A stretch of 64,000 bases of DNA from Cytophagales bacterium (GTDB lineage: Bacteria > Bacteroidota > Bacteroidia > Cytophagales > Cyclobacteriaceae), in NCBI GenBank assembly GCA_017303795.1, contig JAFLBR010000011.1:30166-94165 (forward strand). The letters are read 5' to 3'. Position 1 is the first letter of the stretch; the number at the start of each line of letters is the position of its first letter. The notes beneath the pieces were generated by a model. That model did no database searches and was not told where the DNA came from. It worked only from the letters and a program-made list of their open reading frames with translations. Positions 17,218 through 26,060 of this stretch are shown here, piece after piece. Position numbers and translations under genes: made by a program.

Positions 17218-20200
17218 GTGAGTAAATACAGAGAAACAAAAGACCTTAATCTGGCCCTTGTGGCCACTGAAATACTCGAATTCTGGAAAAAAGAGAAAAT
17301 TTTTGAGAAGTCGGTAAGCGTGCGCGAAGGTGCCGAGACTTTTACCTTCTATGAAGGCCCGCCATCGGCCAACGGAACACCAGGTATTCACCACGTAATG
17401 GCCCGCACGGTAAAAGATATTTTCTGCCGCTTTAAAACGTTGCAAGGCTACCAGGTAAAACGCAAAGGTGGCTGGGATACACACGGCCTGCCGGTAGAGC
17501 TACAAGTTGAAAAGGAGCTCGGCATTACCAAAGACGATATCGGTAAGAAAATCTCTATTGAAGACTATAACAAGAAGTGCCGCGAAACGGTGATGAAGTA
17601 TAAGGATCAATGGGATGACCTGACCACTAAAATGGGGTATTGGGTTGACCTTGAAAATCCGTACATCACATACAAGAAAGAATACATTGAATCGCTGTGG
17701 TGGATATTGAAGCAATTGTACGATAAACAATTGTTGTATAAAGGTTATACTATTCAACCATACTCACCGGCAGCGGGCACCGGGTTAAGTTCGCACGAGT
17801 TGAATTTACCCGGCACTTACAAAGATGTAAAAGATACCACCGTTGTAGCGCAGTTTAAAGTGAAGCGCGATGCGAAGTCGGAGTTTTTATCAAATACAGA
17901 CAAAGAAACATTTATTCTTGCCTGGACAACTACCCCGTGGACGCTTCCATCGAACACGGCTTTAGCAGTTGGTGAGAAGATTAAATATGTTCAGGTTAAT
18001 ACGTTTAATCCTTATACTCTCCAGCCAGTTAGTGTAGTGTTGGCTAAAGACCTTCTTGGCAAATATTTTTCCGACAAGAATAAAGATTTGAAGCTGGAAG
18101 ATTATAAAGCGGGTGATAAAGCAATTCCATTCGCAATTGTGCAGGAGTTTACCGGTAAACAATTGCTGGGTATAAGCTACGAACAACTAATGCCATACAT
18201 TCAACCGTTCTACGATGCTGACAAAGCGTTTCAGGTAATTGCCGGAGATTTTGTTACTACCGAAGATGGAACGGGTGTGGTGCACATTTCGCCAACCTTT
18301 GGTGCCGATGACTTTCGTGCGGCTAAACAAAATGGAGTACCCGCACTTACTATTAAAGACGAAGGCGGCAATGAAGTACCAACCGTTGACCGCAAAGGAA
18401 AATTTATTAACCAGATTGGTGAAGGTTTAAAAGCCGGTGTGGCCAAGTACAACATCAAAACACACAAGTCGCTTGGTGCAGATGATTTTTACGTAAAGAA
18501 TTATACTAACGAAGATGAGAGCCACGCGGATTATAAAAATACCGATGTCATCATCTCTATTATTCTGAAAGAAGAAAACAAAGCTTTTAAAGTAGAGAAG
18601 TACGAACATACTTATCCGCATTGCTGGCGTACCGATAAGCCCGTGTTGTATTATCCGCTGGATAGTTGGTTCATCAAAACTACCGCGTTGAAAGACAAAA
18701 TGGTTGCGCTGAACAAAACCATTAACTGGAAACCGGAAAGTACGGGCACCGGTCGTTTTGGTAACTGGTTAGAAAATCTGGTGGACTGGAACTTGTCGCG
18801 CTCGCGCTATTGGGGAACACCACTTCCAATCTGGCGCACTAAAGATGGTAAAGAGGAAATTTGTATTGGTTCGCAGGCTGAGCTTAAAGCAGAAGTAGAG
18901 AAGTCGGTGAAGGCGGGTCTTATGCAAGCAGCAATGGTCCATGGTCCATGGTCCATGGACTTGCACCGCCCGTATGTTGATGAAATTATTCTGGTAAGCA
19001 GCAAAGGCGAACCGATGTATCGCGAAGCTGACCTGATTGATGTGTGGTTCGATAGTGGCGCCATGCCGTATGCACAGTGGCATTTTCCATTCGAGAATAA
19101 AGATATTTTTGAAAAGAGTTACCCGGCTGATTTTATTGCCGAAGGTGTGGATCAAACCCGTGGTTGGTTTTTTACTTTGCACGCCATTGCAGTGATGCTA
19201 AGCGAAAGCAGTGACGAAATAAAAGCGGTTAACAAGAGAGTGGGTAATGGTGGAGTTTCATTTAAAAATGTAATCTCCAATGGCTTGGTGCTTGATAAGA
19301 GCGGTAACAAAATGAGCAAGAGCAAAGGCAACGTAGTAAATCCATTCGATGCCCTTGCTAAATATGGCCCCGATGTAGTGCGATGGTATATGATGGAGAA
19401 CGCACCACCGTGGGATAACCTTAAGTTCGATTTTGCCGGAGTAGAGGAAACACAACGCAGGTTCTTCGGAACTCTCATCAATACGTATTCATTCTTTGTG
19501 TTGTATGCCAACATTGATGGTTTTGTAAAAGATGAAATGAACAATGTTCCGTTCGATGAATTGTCTCCACTTGATAAATGGATCATCACCAAAGAGCAAT
19601 CGCTTATTGAAGAAGTGATTGCTGCGTATGCGGATTATGAACCTACCAAAGCTGCGCGCGCTATTCAGGAATTTGTAAACGATCATTTATCCAACTGGTA
19701 TGTTCGCTTAAATCGCAAACGTTTCTGGCAACCATCCTCCGCTAAAGCTTCGGATGGCAAGCCAGCATCCGCTAAAGTTTTTGATGGCGCGCCTGTTGAA
19801 CTTTCGTTAGATAAAAAAGCGGCTTACGAAACTTTGTACGAATGTTTGATGGTAACGGCCCAGTTAATGGCGCCTATCGCTCCATTCTTCAGCGAGTGGT
19901 TGTACAAAAACTTAACAGATAATATTCGCCAGAAGGCAAAACAGTTTAATACCCCTTTAAAGTACGAATCTGTTCATCACACACTGTTAACAAAACCTGA
20001 AGGAAACCGCAAGGATGAAGAGTTAGAGAAGTCGATGGACTATGCGCAACGCATTTGTTCTTTGGTACACTCGCTTCGCAAAAACAGTAAAGTAAAAGTG
20101 CGCACCCCGCTGCAAAAGGTATTGTTGCCGGTGTTGGACGAAAAATTTGCAGCGCGTGTAAAAAGTGTGGAGGCGATTATCAAAGCAGAAGTAAACGTAA

Positions 20201-20751
20201 AAGAGATTCAGTACATAGACGATGCTTCGGGGCTGTTGGTAAAAAAAGTAAAACCCAACTTTGCCAAACTGGGTAAACAGTACGGTTCTAAAATGAAAGA
20301 GGTTTCGGCTGTGATCAATACTTTTAATCAAGCCGATATTCAAGCAATTGAAAAGCAAGGGAAACTAAGCAAAGATGGATTTGATCTGGTGTTAGATGAT
20401 GTTCTTATTTCTTCAGAAGACATTCCAGGTTGGTCGGTAGCCTCTGAAAATGGTTTAACCGTTGCATTGGATATTACGTTAACGGATGAGTTGAAGCGCG
20501 AAGGCATTGCCCGCGATTTTGTAAACCGCGTACAAAACCTGCGTAAGGATATGGGCCTTGAAGTATTGGATAAAATTTCGATTGAGGTTGAGAATAATGG
20601 TGAGTTTGTTACTGCCGCTTTGGCAGAACATCAAGCCTACATCCAAACCGAGACGCAGGCACTTTTCATGGAGTTGAAAGAAAAAGTATCTGATTCCACG
20701 GAAGTGGAAATGGACGAGTACAATATTAAGTTGAAGATTTCAGTAAACTGA
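17218..20751 (+). CDS. ileS: Isoleucyl-tRNA synthetase, eukaryote-like (IleRS2-type)
   Basis: The 1177-residue class I synthetase charges tRNA-Ile and edits valine. The HIGH signature is written as GTPGIHHVMAR with GIHH at residues 56-59, the swapped G-x-H-H form known from IleRS2, the group linked to mupirocin resistance. NKMSKSKGN is at 697-705. The editing domain lies about 220-450 (TTPWTLPSNTALAV; GTGVVHISPTFGADD). The anticodon-binding region follows about residue 740. The start is GTG at 17218; no upstream ATG fits. Two stretches interrupt conserved blocks and are absent from typical family members: MVHGPWSMD at 573-581, from a 7-base repeat, and a segment near 839-860 from another repeat. 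lspA follows 15 bases downstream. Confidence 0.97.
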   Translation: MSKYRETKDLNLALVATEILEFWKKEKIFEKSVSVREGAETFTFYEGPPSANGTPGIHHVMARTVKDIFCRFKTLQGYQVKRKGGWDTHGLPVELQVEKELGITKDDIGKKISIEDYNKKCRETVMKYKDQWDDLTTKMGYWVDLENPYITYKKEYIESLWWILKQLYDKQLLYKGYTIQPYSPAAGTGLSSHELNLPGTYKDVKDTTVVAQFKVKRDAKSEFLSNTDKETFILAWTTTPWTLPSNTALAVGEKIKYVQVNTFNPYTLQPVSVVLAKDLLGKYFSDKNKDLKLEDYKAGDKAIPFAIVQEFTGKQLLGISYEQLMPYIQPFYDADKAFQVIAGDFVTTEDGTGVVHISPTFGADDFRAAKQNGVPALTIKDEGGNEVPTVDRKGKFINQIGEGLKAGVAKYNIKTHKSLGADDFYVKNYTNEDESHADYKNTDVIISIILKEENKAFKVEKYEHTYPHCWRTDKPVLYYPLDSWFIKTTALKDKMVALNKTINWKPESTGTGRFGNWLENLVDWNLSRSRYWGTPLPIWRTKDGKEEICIGSQAELKAEVEKSVKAGLMQAAMVHGPWSMDLHRPYVDEIILVSSKGEPMYREADLIDVWFDSGAMPYAQWHFPFENKDIFEKSYPADFIAEGVDQTRGWFFTLHAIAVMLSESSDEIKAVNKRVGNGGVSFKNVISNGLVLDKSGNKMSKSKGNVVNPFDALAKYGPDVVRWYMMENAPPWDNLKFDFAGVEETQRRFFGTLINTYSFFVLYANIDGFVKDEMNNVPFDELSPLDKWIITKEQSLIEEVIAAYADYEPTKAARAIQEFVNDHLSNWYVRLNRKRFWQPSSAKASDGKPASAKVFDGAPVELSLDKKAAYETLYECLMVTAQLMAPIAPFFSEWLYKNLTDNIRQKAKQFNTPLKYESVHHTLLTKPEGNRKDEELEKSMDYAQRICSLVHSLRKNSKVKVRTPLQKVLLPVLDEKFAARVKSVEAIIKAEVNVKEIQYIDDASGLLVKKVKPNFAKLGKQYGSKMKEVSAVINTFNQADIQAIEKQGKLSKDGFDLVLDDVLISSEDIPGWSVASENGLTVALDITLTDELKREGIARDFVNRVQNLRKDMGLEVLDKISIEVENNGEFVTAALAEHQAYIQTETQALFMELKEKVSDSTEVEMDEYNIKLKISVN
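18934..18960 (+). repeat. Exact 7-base tandem repeat inside ileS
   Basis: Three perfect copies of ATGGTCC (18934-18954) are followed by a partial fourth, ATGGAC. Translated in frame it gives MVHGPWSMD just before the conserved LHRPYVDEI. The unit is nearly self-complementary (CCATGG cores). Three units equal 21 bases, so gain or loss of three keeps the ileS frame while other changes break it. Confidence 0.8.
19732..19787 (+). repeat. Repeat-like in-frame insertion in ileS (two related units)
   Basis: Two related units lie side by side. The first runs CCATCC (19732) through TCCGCTAAAGCTTCGG to GGATGG (ending 19757). The second is CATCCGCTAAAG...GATGG (19766-19786). Their shared core is TCCGCTAAAG(C/T)TT and the first unit has complementary ends, CCATCC/GGATGG. 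Both translate in frame as SAKASDG and SAKVFDG in a surface region between RFWQPS and the helix LDKKAAYETLYECL, where typical synthetases have only a few residues. It resembles an in-frame palindromic element. Confidence 0.65.
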
Positions 20752-20766
20752 CGAGAAAAGATTCTG

Positions 20767-21435
20767 ATGAAGTACGCAAAGTATTTTTTAATTGCACTGG
20801 TGGTAATAGCCATTGATCAAACCAGTAAGTTGTTGGTGTACCATAATATGTATATCCACCAGGAAATAAATGTGCTGGGTACCTGGTTCCGCTTGCATTA
20901 TTTACTAAACCCCGGAATGGCGTTTGGCATTAGGTGGGAGAGTGAGTTTGGTAAACTGGCGCTAACTATTTTTCGGATTTGCGCCATGGTTGGGATTAGT
21001 TACTACATGGTGAAGATGGTACAGAAAAGTGCGCACACCGGTTTTCTGATTTGTCTTGCGCTGATTCTGGGTGGCGCAATCGGTAATGTAATTGACAGTA
21101 CTTTTTATGGTGTGTATTTAAACAACGCACCATTAGGTGTACCTACTCCTTGGTTTCATGGGCAGGTTATTGATATGTTATATTTCCCCTTGTTCCATTT
21201 TCAATGGCCCGCGTGGGTGCCGGGTGTGGGTGGCAATTACTTTGAGTTTTTTAGCCCGGTGTTTAACATTGCCGATTCGTCTATATTTATTGGCGTAGTG
21301 ATTATTCTGTTTTCGCAGAAACGATTTTTCAAAGAAGAGTTGAAGGAAACCGAACCAACTTCAGGACCTAATCAGATTCTGACTTCGGAGCCTGCTGCAA
21401 CTGGTACGGAGAATTCTTCAGCACCGGTTGAATAA
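20767..21435 (+). CDS. lspA: Lipoprotein signal peptidase II
   Basis: The 222-residue inner-membrane aspartic protease cleaves signal peptides from diacylated prolipoproteins; this window encodes at least five lipoprotein substrates. Visible motifs are IDQTSKLLV in helix 1, LLNPGMAFG, GGAIGNVIDS, and the two catalytic aspartates in VIDML (Asp136) and FNIADSSIF (Asp170). The spacing between the catalytic Asp residues is about 33 instead of the usual near-20; an insertion rich in Trp/Phe (FHFQWPAWVPGVGGNYFEFF) fills it, as in other Bacteroidota. A hydrophilic tail of about 35 residues follows the last helix. It lies 15 bases after ileS, the order common in many bacteria. Confidence 0.96.
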   Translation: MKYAKYFLIALVVIAIDQTSKLLVYHNMYIHQEINVLGTWFRLHYLLNPGMAFGIRWESEFGKLALTIFRICAMVGISYYMVKMVQKSAHTGFLICLALILGGAIGNVIDSTFYGVYLNNAPLGVPTPWFHGQVIDMLYFPLFHFQWPAWVPGVGGNYFEFFSPVFNIADSSIFIGVVIILFSQKRFFKEELKETEPTSGPNQILTSEPAATGTENSSAPVE

Positions 21436-21508
21436 TTTTTATGCCGATGGCAGATGGTAATTATGCCAATGGGTTGTTATTGTGCGCAGATAAAACGACC
21501 TTTTCTCT

Positions 21509-23035
21509 ATGAAGAAAGCATCAGCCAAACGTATTCCGAAAGAGATTCTCGATTTGATTCGCGAGCAACTTGCACGCACTGGTTTTCACGAATCGGTTGG
21601 TACCGGACGCTGGAGTTTTATCCATGGCTTGCAGAAGGCAGTTAAAGATTTTGTAAAAAGTACTTCTTCACTCGATCCGCAACTATCACTGGCTTATCCG
21701 CAAGGGCCATCAGAAGATTTGTTGCGCAGAGCATTTAATTTAAAGAGTCCGCCAGGAGCAACCCAATCGCTACGCAATTTACTGGCCCTGTTTGCCACAC
21801 AAAATCAGCACGACTGGAACACTTTGATTAATGATCGCTTTGCAGATAAATTCAAAACCCTGTTGGATGCTGGCGATGAAGATGCTGTAGAGCAAGAACC
21901 CGCAAAAGCAATTGACACCGATAATGTAGATTCGTTTGCTGCGAAAATAGCTAATGTGCTGTTGGAAAAACTCTCGAAGAAAGAGTTAGACCTGATCAAA
22001 GAGCAGATGGATGATGAGCAGGCTCGCACCAACGAAGATATGATTGACGGATTGTATGTGCCTTCACTCAACGATCCATCCAAACCTGAATTTCCTCCGC
22101 GTCCGTTTTATGAACCACGCTTTCCGGCATCCAATACGTTCAGAATTGATGTTCCGGGGTTCACCAATGTTTGGTTGAAAGATGAAAGCACCAATCCAAC
22201 AGGTACACACAAAGCCCGCATGGCATGGGAGGTCTTGATTAAATCGAAACGGTATAACATCAAAGAAGTATCCATTATTTCATCGGGAAGTGCTGCAGCA
22301 GCCATTCAACATTTTTTCAATTTGTATAAGGTAAATACCAAATTGAAAGTGTTGATGGATAATCGCATCAGCGCAAACATTAAGGAATCGTTGCGGCAAA
22401 TGGGTTGCGAGGTGTATGAAACAGATTTAAGTGCTCAATCCCTTACGGGGAAAGAAATTAAAGAACTAACCAACAACAAGGAAGGTATTGATATTACGTA
22501 TCGCGAAATTCTGGATCGGTTTAATGATAATTATTATGACTGGCTTTCGTACGAAGTGCTGAATGAAAATCCGGCTTATTGTTTTGTGCCTTTTGGTACA
22601 GGCGATTTGTTTGTGAATATTTTAATTATTGCCGAACGTGAATTCAACAACAGTATTTACAAACACGATCCACGTTTTCTGGGTGACATTAAAAAAATTA
22701 ACGACTGTAATTTTTTAGGGGCTACTACCCGCGATGCCAACTCACGATTAGATAAACTGTTTTCGTATTACCTGCCTTCACTCGATGATTATCAGTTTTA
22801 TATTAATTCACTCATTCAGAACGAACGCATCGGCAACCTTTCAGGGATATTGGATGTGGATGAAAATTTTGTGGAGGAAGCCTTGGAGATAGCAAAGAAA
22901 CATTCTATTCGTTGCGAGCCTTCGGGTGTGGCCGGGCTTGCCTTGTTATTGCAGATGCGTGATGAAGTTCCAAAAGATGAAAAAATTCTGATCATCAATA
23001 CGGGGTCAACGATTTATCCGGGGAAGATTGGTTAG
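21509..23035 (+). CDS. Fold-type II PLP-dependent enzyme with N-terminal extension
   Basis: Residues about 195-505 form a tryptophan-synthase-beta/threonine-synthase-like domain. The PLP lysine is in VWLKDESTNPTGTHKARMAW, the phosphate loop is SSGSAAAAIQHFF, and GTGDLFVN and INTGSTIYPGK occupy the usual later positions. The first 190 residues are unfamiliar, mostly helical and acidic. Threonine synthase, threonine dehydratase and cysteine synthase are relatives, but the loop differs (SGSAAAA, not SGNAA) and no biosynthetic neighbours are present, so the reaction is not assigned. The 73-base gap after lspA makes cotranscription possible. Confidence 0.75.
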   Translation: MKKASAKRIPKEILDLIREQLARTGFHESVGTGRWSFIHGLQKAVKDFVKSTSSLDPQLSLAYPQGPSEDLLRRAFNLKSPPGATQSLRNLLALFATQNQHDWNTLINDRFADKFKTLLDAGDEDAVEQEPAKAIDTDNVDSFAAKIANVLLEKLSKKELDLIKEQMDDEQARTNEDMIDGLYVPSLNDPSKPEFPPRPFYEPRFPASNTFRIDVPGFTNVWLKDESTNPTGTHKARMAWEVLIKSKRYNIKEVSIISSGSAAAAIQHFFNLYKVNTKLKVLMDNRISANIKESLRQMGCEVYETDLSAQSLTGKEIKELTNNKEGIDITYREILDRFNDNYYDWLSYEVLNENPAYCFVPFGTGDLFVNILIIAEREFNNSIYKHDPRFLGDIKKINDCNFLGATTRDANSRLDKLFSYYLPSLDDYQFYINSLIQNERIGNLSGILDVDENFVEEALEIAKKHSIRCEPSGVAGLALLLQMRDEVPKDEKILIINTGSTIYPGKIG

Positions 23036-23087
23036 ACTATCTCAAAAACTAAGAGTGATTGTCATGAAGGTCTCGCATAAGGCGGGA

Positions 23088-24905
23088 TCACGGATCATAC
23101 ACCGTAGCCGGTGCCGTTATCAAACTGGTTGGATATTTTATTCGCAGGTTAGCTCTGAATTCAAATCGCCACGGCTCTAATCCTTCCACTGTGGTGGGAT
23201 AATAATATGCCCGCGCTTCTATCGTATTAAAAATCAGGTTTTCATTTCGCGCACGTAGCGCAGCAGAAAAACCCGAATAGAAATTTTGTTTCTGAAACAA
23301 CGCAACATTCTCTTTGGCAAGATACGCCAGATCAATCCGGCCAACGGGCGCAAAATGAAACCCGGCTAGCTTCCACGGTGTAAACACCACCGTTTCGGTA
23401 CGAAAGAATAAGCGCTGCGCACCCCACAAACTATCTGGCCTGAAACCCTGAATGCCATTGGCATCGCGTATGTCCAACAATCTTTTCTGCCCGCGATTCA
23501 CCTGTGTGGCAAAATTAATTTCGGCCTGATGCCTGATTTTTGTTTTGCCCAGAAAATAAAGTCGGCTGTAGCGACTAACACCAAATTGTGCTAACCCATC
23601 TTCAATCAGTTCTTCGCTCCAGTAGTTGCCAAGTTTTACGGTGTACGTATAAAATGTTCCGGTTTCGTTTACCGTGCTCAGGTTAAGTTCAGCGCCCGTA
23701 TAAATTCTTTTTTTATCCAATTCATTTTCCCAGCCACCTGTAAACGAAAGCCGGTAACCATAAGGCACATCTTCCGTTCGGCCAAAGCCTAACACGTAAT
23801 TTGTTTTATAAAAATCTTGCTTAAAAAAAGTTAGCTGCGTTAAAAATGTTGTACGATTGGAATACACTAACCGATCGTTATCCGAAATGATGTCTGGTTT
23901 TTTCAAAAAGCGTTCCTCAAACGCTCGCATGGCAATAAACCTTCGATTACGATTTTCCGCCAGTGCGTTCGGCAGCTTTTTAAATCCAAACGAATAGCCG
24001 ACCCATGCATCGTGTATCAGGTATTCATACTTTGCAAAATCAGAACCTTCTTTGTTCATCGTGTTGGTTGACCAGTTGCGACTGATTTCCGCAGCACCCG
24101 CCCAACGCACAAACGGATGAAACAACGGTCGGTCTAACCGAAAAAAATACGCACTTTCATTTTCGTTGCCTACGCTGCGGCCCGTGTTTATTTCTGTATA
24201 ACCCGCAGACGCGTTTACAAAACTTCCAAACAAATTGGTTTTACCATACAGGTATTCATAACCCGCTGTGGGGTTTCGTTCTGCATCATACACACCCGAA
24301 ACCTGCAGCCGCTGGCCCATGCCTCCCAGGTTGGCTTCTTGTATGCGAAACCGATGCTCTGTAATTCCGCGTGGCGAAACCGATGCGCCCAAACTAAACA
24401 CATCGCGTGTCATTACCAGCAAGTCAATCGAGTCGCTGTCTTCCGAAATCGGAGCTACAAAAATTTTAGAGTCGAGAATAAAATCAAGGTCGCGCAGGTA
24501 GCGTTCGTTATCGGCTGCGCGATACGGATTAAACGGTTTGCCTTCGCGTAAAAAAATATTTTCGCGCACCACCCACTCTTTGGTGTTGTTGTGTAGCCGG
24601 TTGGCAAGCCGCGCAACTGACGAGCGGAACCTGCGCGTAGTATCTTGCACGGTGCGGTCGAAGCCAATCCGGTTTACAATAATATGACGGATAATTTTTC
24701 CTTCGTAAGGCAAAAACGCGTCTTCACTTTTTATGGTAACAACGGTATCGGCTTTTGGCGTGCGCCTAATTGCCCCCACCACCTGCTTTGTTACTTTGTT
24801 TTGTTTTAGCTGATCAATTTTTTTAGTGCGGGTGGTATCCTGCCCAAAGAGCATTATGGGTAGCCACAGAAAAAACACAAATCCAATCCGCACACCCATT
24901 TCCAT
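23088..24905 (-). CDS. Omp85-like outer-membrane barrel protein with N-terminal POTRA-like domain
   Basis: The 605-residue protein has a signal peptide (VRIGFVFFLWLPIMLFGQ). A POTRA-like unit at about 65-165 follows (GKIIRHIIVNRIGFDRTVQ, then the typical REGKPFNPYRAADNERYLRD and a strand ending LLVMTRDVFS). About 430 residues of alternating aromatic/polar strands fitting a barrel come next, ending in LRIKYPTSL. Relatives are BamA/TamA-like surface antigens. It is too short in POTRA count to be BamA itself; a lipid or protein secretion role is only inferred. It runs towards the PLP-enzyme gene, with 52 bases between stop codons. Confidence 0.78.
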   Translation of the reverse strand: MEMGVRIGFVFFLWLPIMLFGQDTTRTKKIDQLKQNKVTKQVVGAIRRTPKADTVVTIKSEDAFLPYEGKIIRHIIVNRIGFDRTVQDTTRRFRSSVARLANRLHNNTKEWVVRENIFLREGKPFNPYRAADNERYLRDLDFILDSKIFVAPISEDSDSIDLLVMTRDVFSLGASVSPRGITEHRFRIQEANLGGMGQRLQVSGVYDAERNPTAGYEYLYGKTNLFGSFVNASAGYTEINTGRSVGNENESAYFFRLDRPLFHPFVRWAGAAEISRNWSTNTMNKEGSDFAKYEYLIHDAWVGYSFGFKKLPNALAENRNRRFIAMRAFEERFLKKPDIISDNDRLVYSNRTTFLTQLTFFKQDFYKTNYVLGFGRTEDVPYGYRLSFTGGWENELDKKRIYTGAELNLSTVNETGTFYTYTVKLGNYWSEELIEDGLAQFGVSRYSRLYFLGKTKIRHQAEINFATQVNRGQKRLLDIRDANGIQGFRPDSLWGAQRLFFRTETVVFTPWKLAGFHFAPVGRIDLAYLAKENVALFQKQNFYSGFSAALRARNENLIFNTIEARAYYYPTTVEGLEPWRFEFRANLRIKYPTSLITAPATVYDP

Positions 24906-24910
24906 AAGCT

Positions 24911-24918
24911 GAAAAATA
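24911..24918 (-). promoter_or_regulatory. Likely promoter box of the barrel-protein gene
   Basis: On the minus strand TATTTTTC (one mismatch to TAnnTTTG) ends six bases before the ATG at 24905. This is the near-leaderless spacing also seen at glyS and dgt. Confidence 0.4.
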
Positions 24919-24956
24919 GGGATTTTTACTTTTCAAACTGAAGTTAAAATAAATGG

Positions 24957-25078
24957 GCGGCCCCCCGATGCGCACAAGCCAACGCACATGCCTCGGGGCC
25001 GGGCTTTCCGTTGCAAGTCCGGCCACGCGCGAAATGCCTACACGCTTCGGACTTTCCACTGCAATCCCTGGCCGGGGC
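24957..25078. repeat. GC-rich structured intergenic repeat
   Basis: This strongly GC-rich stretch sits between AT-rich flanks. It contains a hairpin CCGGGCTT (24999-25006) / AAGTCCGG (25015-25022). It also contains two direct copies of a 20-base word 48 bases apart, GGGCTTTCCGTTGCAAGTCC at 25001 and GGACTTTCCACTGCAATCCC at 25049, identical in 15 positions. A further pair, GGCCCC at 24959 and GGGGCC at 24995, closes the left side. It carries no plausible gene and separates the barrel-protein gene from an AT-rich accessory gene. Confidence 0.65.
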
Positions 25079-25179
25079 ATTGTTGTTTTAAACTGCCATT
25101 GAGTTTTGGATTACACAAAGCAATAGTTTATACTTATTTTTAATAGTCATAGTTTTAATTTCAGAGGTTTTGTCTATAG

Positions 25180-26019
25180 GTGAAGAGAAATATGAAGAAC
25201 GATATTATTTCAATTGATAATATTAAAGATGCCCTTTTGAGGTCCGGGTACTTGATGGAGAATCGTGTTTTGAATTTTTTCCAAGCAGCGGGATTAAATT
25301 CGATAACAAATCATCATTTCCCAGGGGATGAGGAAGGAAAGTTTAGAGAGATTGACATTATCGCTTCAATGAATTTTGGTAATATTCCTCTTGACAAGAG
25401 TTTAAAAGGAGTAAGCATTCATGTTCATTTTGTTGCCGAATGCATCAATGCCCTTCAACCGATCGGTGTTTTTGAAAACTTAGCAAGCCCTGAGTTTAAC
25501 CGAGAAGCCCTACTTTTCACATTGGTGAATGGAGATGAGGATTTAAGAGAACGAAGTTCACTTTTATGGAGTGAGGCATTAGATAGGCTTACCTCTAGTA
25601 AAGCACCGGCTAAGCAATACTGCGGGTTTATTCAAAAAAATCAAAAGGGAGCTGAGTGGATGGCAAGCCATCGCGAAGATTTTCATAGAACCCTTACAAA
25701 GCTGACTCAATTTGTTAAATATGATTTGAAGCAGATTGAATCAAATTGGTCAGGGAGACGTCCTCAAAATTGTAGAATTGAGATTATAATTCCGCTAATA
25801 ATACTGCAATGTGAAATTCTTGAGATAAAAAACAATACAGAGTTAGAACTTGTAAAAGTTCCATATTACAACTTTAATGCTCCATATGACGAATATACCT
25901 CTGTATCAATTGGCTTAGTTAACGAAGAATATTTAAAGGATTACTTCGAAAATATTGAAACCAAGTTAAAAATGAGTTTCGAATTCCTTAAAAGAGAATT
26001 ATTGTATTATTATAAGTGA
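25180..26019 (+). CDS. Accessory protein with degenerate PD-(D/E)XK-like N-terminus
   Basis: The first 100 of 279 residues follow the restriction-endonuclease-like pattern: a helix with Glu28 (SGYLMENRVLNFFQ), the strand EGKFREIDIIAS with Asp59, then VHFVAECINALQPIGVF with Glu87. In active relatives the last motif is E-C-K; here Ile89 replaces Lys. The remaining 180 residues are unrecognised and AT-rich in codon choice. The start may be GTG 25180 or ATG 25192. No methyltransferase or helicase is adjacent. Position between a GC-rich repeat and a repeat array suggests acquisition by transfer. It could be a binding or decoy domain rather than a nuclease. Confidence 0.5.
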   Translation: MKRNMKNDIISIDNIKDALLRSGYLMENRVLNFFQAAGLNSITNHHFPGDEEGKFREIDIIASMNFGNIPLDKSLKGVSIHVHFVAECINALQPIGVFENLASPEFNREALLFTLVNGDEDLRERSSLLWSEALDRLTSSKAPAKQYCGFIQKNQKGAEWMASHREDFHRTLTKLTQFVKYDLKQIESNWSGRRPQNCRIEIIIPLIILQCEILEIKNNTELELVKVPYYNFNAPYDEYTSVSIGLVNEEYLKDYFENIETKLKMSFEFLKRELLYYYK

Positions 26020-26060
26020 AAGCTATAAACACCAAACAAAATAATCATAACTCTGACTCC

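Noticed and set aside
24823-25080. 85-residue open frame on the minus strand
   Set aside because: Lies in the GC-rich repeat and overlaps the start of the barrel-protein gene; explained by high GC removing stop codons.
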